Of a stretch of 64,000 nt of DNA, positions 62,423 to 64,000 are shown in pieces (the stretch's first letter is position 1; each line of letters begins with the position of its first letter). The translations under genes and the position numbers were made by a program. This DNA is from Deminuibacter sp966424055 (GTDB lineage Bacteria > Bacteroidota > Bacteroidia > Chitinophagales > Chitinophagaceae): contig CBJLMB010000005.1 in the NCBI GenBank assembly GCA_966424055.1, positions 166,944 through 230,943 of the forward strand, given 5' to 3'. The notes beneath the pieces were generated by a model. The model did not search any database, was not told where the DNA came from, and saw only the letters and a program-made list of their open reading frames with translations.

Positions 62423-63568
62423 TCATTGGTCCACATTAAGGTTTACACCGTATAAAAAATGAAACTGGCTGCGTGCAATGCGATGCGGTGTATGCCTGAT
62501 GAACCAGTTGCGCAGCCGGATGCTTCTGCGGCCTTTCAGTGCAGTGAGGCGGCCGAGTATCCATGACATGTTCACCACTCTTTTAGCCCGTGGCATGCGC
62601 TTGTGCTGGTATTTTTTGAAAGCGCTTTCCGGTGAAGTAGCTGTGCTAAGGCAGGCCGCCAGTATATAAGCATCTTCAATAGCCTGGCTGGCGCCTTGCC
62701 CCAGGTTGGGTGTACTGGCATGGGCTGCATCACCCAGCAGTACCACATTGTGCTTATACCAGCTGGCAATAGGTTTTATATCGAATAGATCACCATGGAT
62801 CAGCTGTTCCGGTTGTATATGGTTTACTACCGTTTGCATCAGCGGGTTAAAACCGGTCAGCTGTTCTTTGATGAATGTATAAGCTTCTTCATTACCCAGC
62901 CTGCTGCCGGCAGGCATTGCTTTGGTGATCCAGAAATAAACCTGGCCGGGCCCCACCTGCGAATAAGAAGCACGTACCCCGCCTGAATTGCCCCATATTT
63001 CGCCGCTGTTCACCTGTTCTTCCTGTGGAAGTGTCATGTTCACCATGGCTCTCCAGCAGGTTTGGCCTGAATAGCGGTAACGGGCATGTGTAATACATTG
63101 TTCTCTTACTACCGAGCGGATGCCATCAGCGCCAATGATCACATCGCCGGTGGCAGTGCTGCCATCTTCAAAGAGCACCATATTGCCGTTTATTTGTGTA
63201 CACCGTTTATTGAGTTGAACCGGTTGATGCAATGCATGTACCAGTATCTGCTGCAGTTTACCGCGGTATATAGCCTGTGTGCCATTGCCATAAAGCCGTT
63301 GTATAGCCAGGTTGTCAACATGCTGCAGCAACCGGCCATTGATATCTTTGATATACACCGATTCGAGAAAAACAGAATGGGCTTTAATCTCTGCGGCCAG
63401 TTCCAGCCTTTCATATACATTCATTGCGTTGCCGCCAAGCCATATACCTGCGCCAACAGCTTTCAGTTCAGGTGCTGCTTCATATAATTCAAAAGAGATA
63501 CCCCGCTGCTGTAAGGCAATAGCAGCTGTTAGTCCGCCGATACCCGCACCTATGATGATCACTTTCAT
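62423..63568 (-). CDS. FAD-dependent aromatic-ring-type monooxygenase
   Basis: A 381-residue class A flavoprotein monooxygenase (PHBH/UbiH-like). The N-terminal dinucleotide fold is VIIIGAGIGGLTAAIALQQRG. The DG motif is GADGIRSVVRE (about residue 152), and the second FAD motif is VVLLGDAAHASTPNLGQGASQAIEDA (about 283). These proteins hydroxylate aromatic or polyketide-like compounds with NAD(P)H and oxygen; relatives include tetracycline-inactivating TetX, but the substrate cannot be read from the sequence. It lies upstream of the flavoprotein gene in the same direction, each with its own operator. A short leader is predicted because the -7 box is only 17 bases from the ATG. Confidence 0.9.
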   Translation of the reverse strand: MKVIIIGAGIGGLTAAIALQQRGISFELYEAAPELKAVGAGIWLGGNAMNVYERLELAAEIKAHSVFLESVYIKDINGRLLQHVDNLAIQRLYGNGTQAIYRGKLQQILVHALHQPVQLNKRCTQINGNMVLFEDGSTATGDVIIGADGIRSVVREQCITHARYRYSGQTCWRAMVNMTLPQEEQVNSGEIWGNSGGVRASYSQVGPGQVYFWITKAMPAGSRLGNEEAYTFIKEQLTGFNPLMQTVVNHIQPEQLIHGDLFDIKPIASWYKHNVVLLGDAAHASTPNLGQGASQAIEDAYILAACLSTATSPESAFKKYQHKRMPRAKRVVNMSWILGRLTALKGRRSIRLRNWFIRHTPHRIARSQFHFLYGVNLNVDQ

Positions 63569-63579
63569 GCTTTTTATTT

Positions 63580-63612
63580 TAGTACAAATGTACTAAATTT
63601 GTACAATTGTAC
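63580..63612. promoter_or_regulatory. Twin palindromic operator over the monooxygenase promoter
   Basis: TAGTACA-AA-TGTACTA (63580-63595) and GTACAATTGTAC (63601-63612) are perfect palindromes with centres 19 bp apart. The minus-strand -7 box TACATTTG (63592-63585) lies inside the first, with TTAG at the -33 position. Confidence 0.7.
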
Positions 63613-64000
63613 TAATTTTTTAAATGCCTTTATTAATCAGTATGCTTGTCCCATTAAATGAAATGATCTTTTCAAACTCTACGCCCTGTTGTTTAAAAAA
63701 AGAATTAACCCACCGCCATCAGCAGCAAATACAACAAATACATTTCTACCCCTTCCCTAAATCAACAATCAAAAAACAATCAACCAATCAACTTCGTCAA
63801 TCGTCAATCGTCAGTCGTGAGAGGATCGAGAGACGAGAATCGAGACCCCATCCCAATCCCTAATCCCCAACTACCCATTCCATCTCCCTACCAATCAACC
63901 ACTCAACTCATCAACCAATCAACTTCGTCAATCGTGAATCGTCAATCGTCAATCGTGAGAGGATCGAGAAACGAGAAACGAGAATCGAGACCCCAACCCC
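63613..64000. repeat. Low-complexity and tandem repeat region at the right edge
   Basis: No gene is supported. A unit starting CAACCAATCAACTTCGTCAA at 63781 recurs at 63912 (131 bp apart), including TCGTGAGAGGATCGAGA, ACGAGAATCGAGACCCC and runs of TCAATCG. CAATCAACC-type steps fill 63770-63920. The array probably continues past the window. Confidence 0.75.

Noticed and set aside
62262..62462. Plus-strand open frame of 66 residues between the flavoprotein and monooxygenase genes
   Set aside because: It is formed largely by the palindromic operator and promoter, and its product has no coding character.
63624..63863. Plus-strand open frame of 79 residues at the right edge
   Set aside because: Its sequence is translated low-complexity repeat DNA (runs of Ser/Arg/Gln).

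Overview
The window comes from a member of the Bacteroidota, most likely a Chitinophagaceae-like soil or plant-associated bacterium. The evidence is a SusC/SusD pair controlled by an ECF sigma factor and a FecR-type anti-sigma factor, PorP/SprF and OmpA-type proteins of the type IX secretion/gliding family, two giant proteins ending in the gliding-motility-associated (type B) sorting domain, DUF4974, DUF1080 and Dabb proteins, and promoters of the Bacteroidota TTG / TAnnTTTG type. No rRNA, tRNA, insertion sequence, prophage or CRISPR array was seen.

Layout. 0-5.8 kb: the 3' end of a serine hydrolase, a two-component system divergent from a spondin-domain lipoprotein, and two small secreted proteins. 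5.8-8.7 kb: an accessory patch of unknown proteins, including an inverted pair of paralogues and a SMI1/KNR4 (SUKH) protein. 8.8-15.9 kb: a stress block with an HdeD-like membrane protein, an amidohydrolase-fold protein that lacks usual metal-ligand positions, DnaK, a Dyp-type peroxidase, CbpA with its modulator CbpM, and an AraC-family regulator. 15.9-24.2 kb: single genes separated by dispersed intergenic repeats. These are an Rnl2-type RNA ligase, a frameshifted LptC-like lipoprotein, a DUF1304 membrane protein, a DUF1080 protein, a glycerophosphodiester phosphodiesterase and a GH16 glycanase. 24.2-33.5 kb: a Crp/Fnr regulator, a soluble histidine kinase and a sigma / anti-sigma / SusC / SusD uptake locus, with three operator-like sites upstream of sigma. 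33.9-59.9 kb: a four-gene surface locus in which two giant DUF11-repeat proteins (3737 and 3891 residues) flank a PorP/SprF porin-like protein and a TPR-PD40-OmpA protein resembling PorE. 61.3-63.6 kb: a thioredoxin-reductase-like flavoprotein and an FAD monooxygenase, each behind a recognisable promoter overlapped by a palindromic operator. The right edge is low-complexity repeat DNA.

The most unusual part is the 1.3 kb between the second giant gene and the flavoprotein (about 60.25-61.25 kb). It has no convincing gene. It carries at least five copies of a structured element whose core is an invariant CTGT / ACAG hairpin. The outer stem changes from copy to copy but stays paired, and each copy is followed by a second, terminator-like hairpin. 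The first two copies share a third, upstream hairpin with a GGGG loop. I read this as a tandem array of small structured RNAs; I do not recognise the family.

How the genes may work together (inference): the two giants are probably T9SS-exported surface or adhesive filaments, with the PorP-like and OmpA/PorE-like proteins as their outer-membrane and peptidoglycan anchors. The sigma/FecR/SusCD unit is a self-sensing glycan or chelate importer. The dnaK-cbpA-cbpM genes handle protein folding stress.
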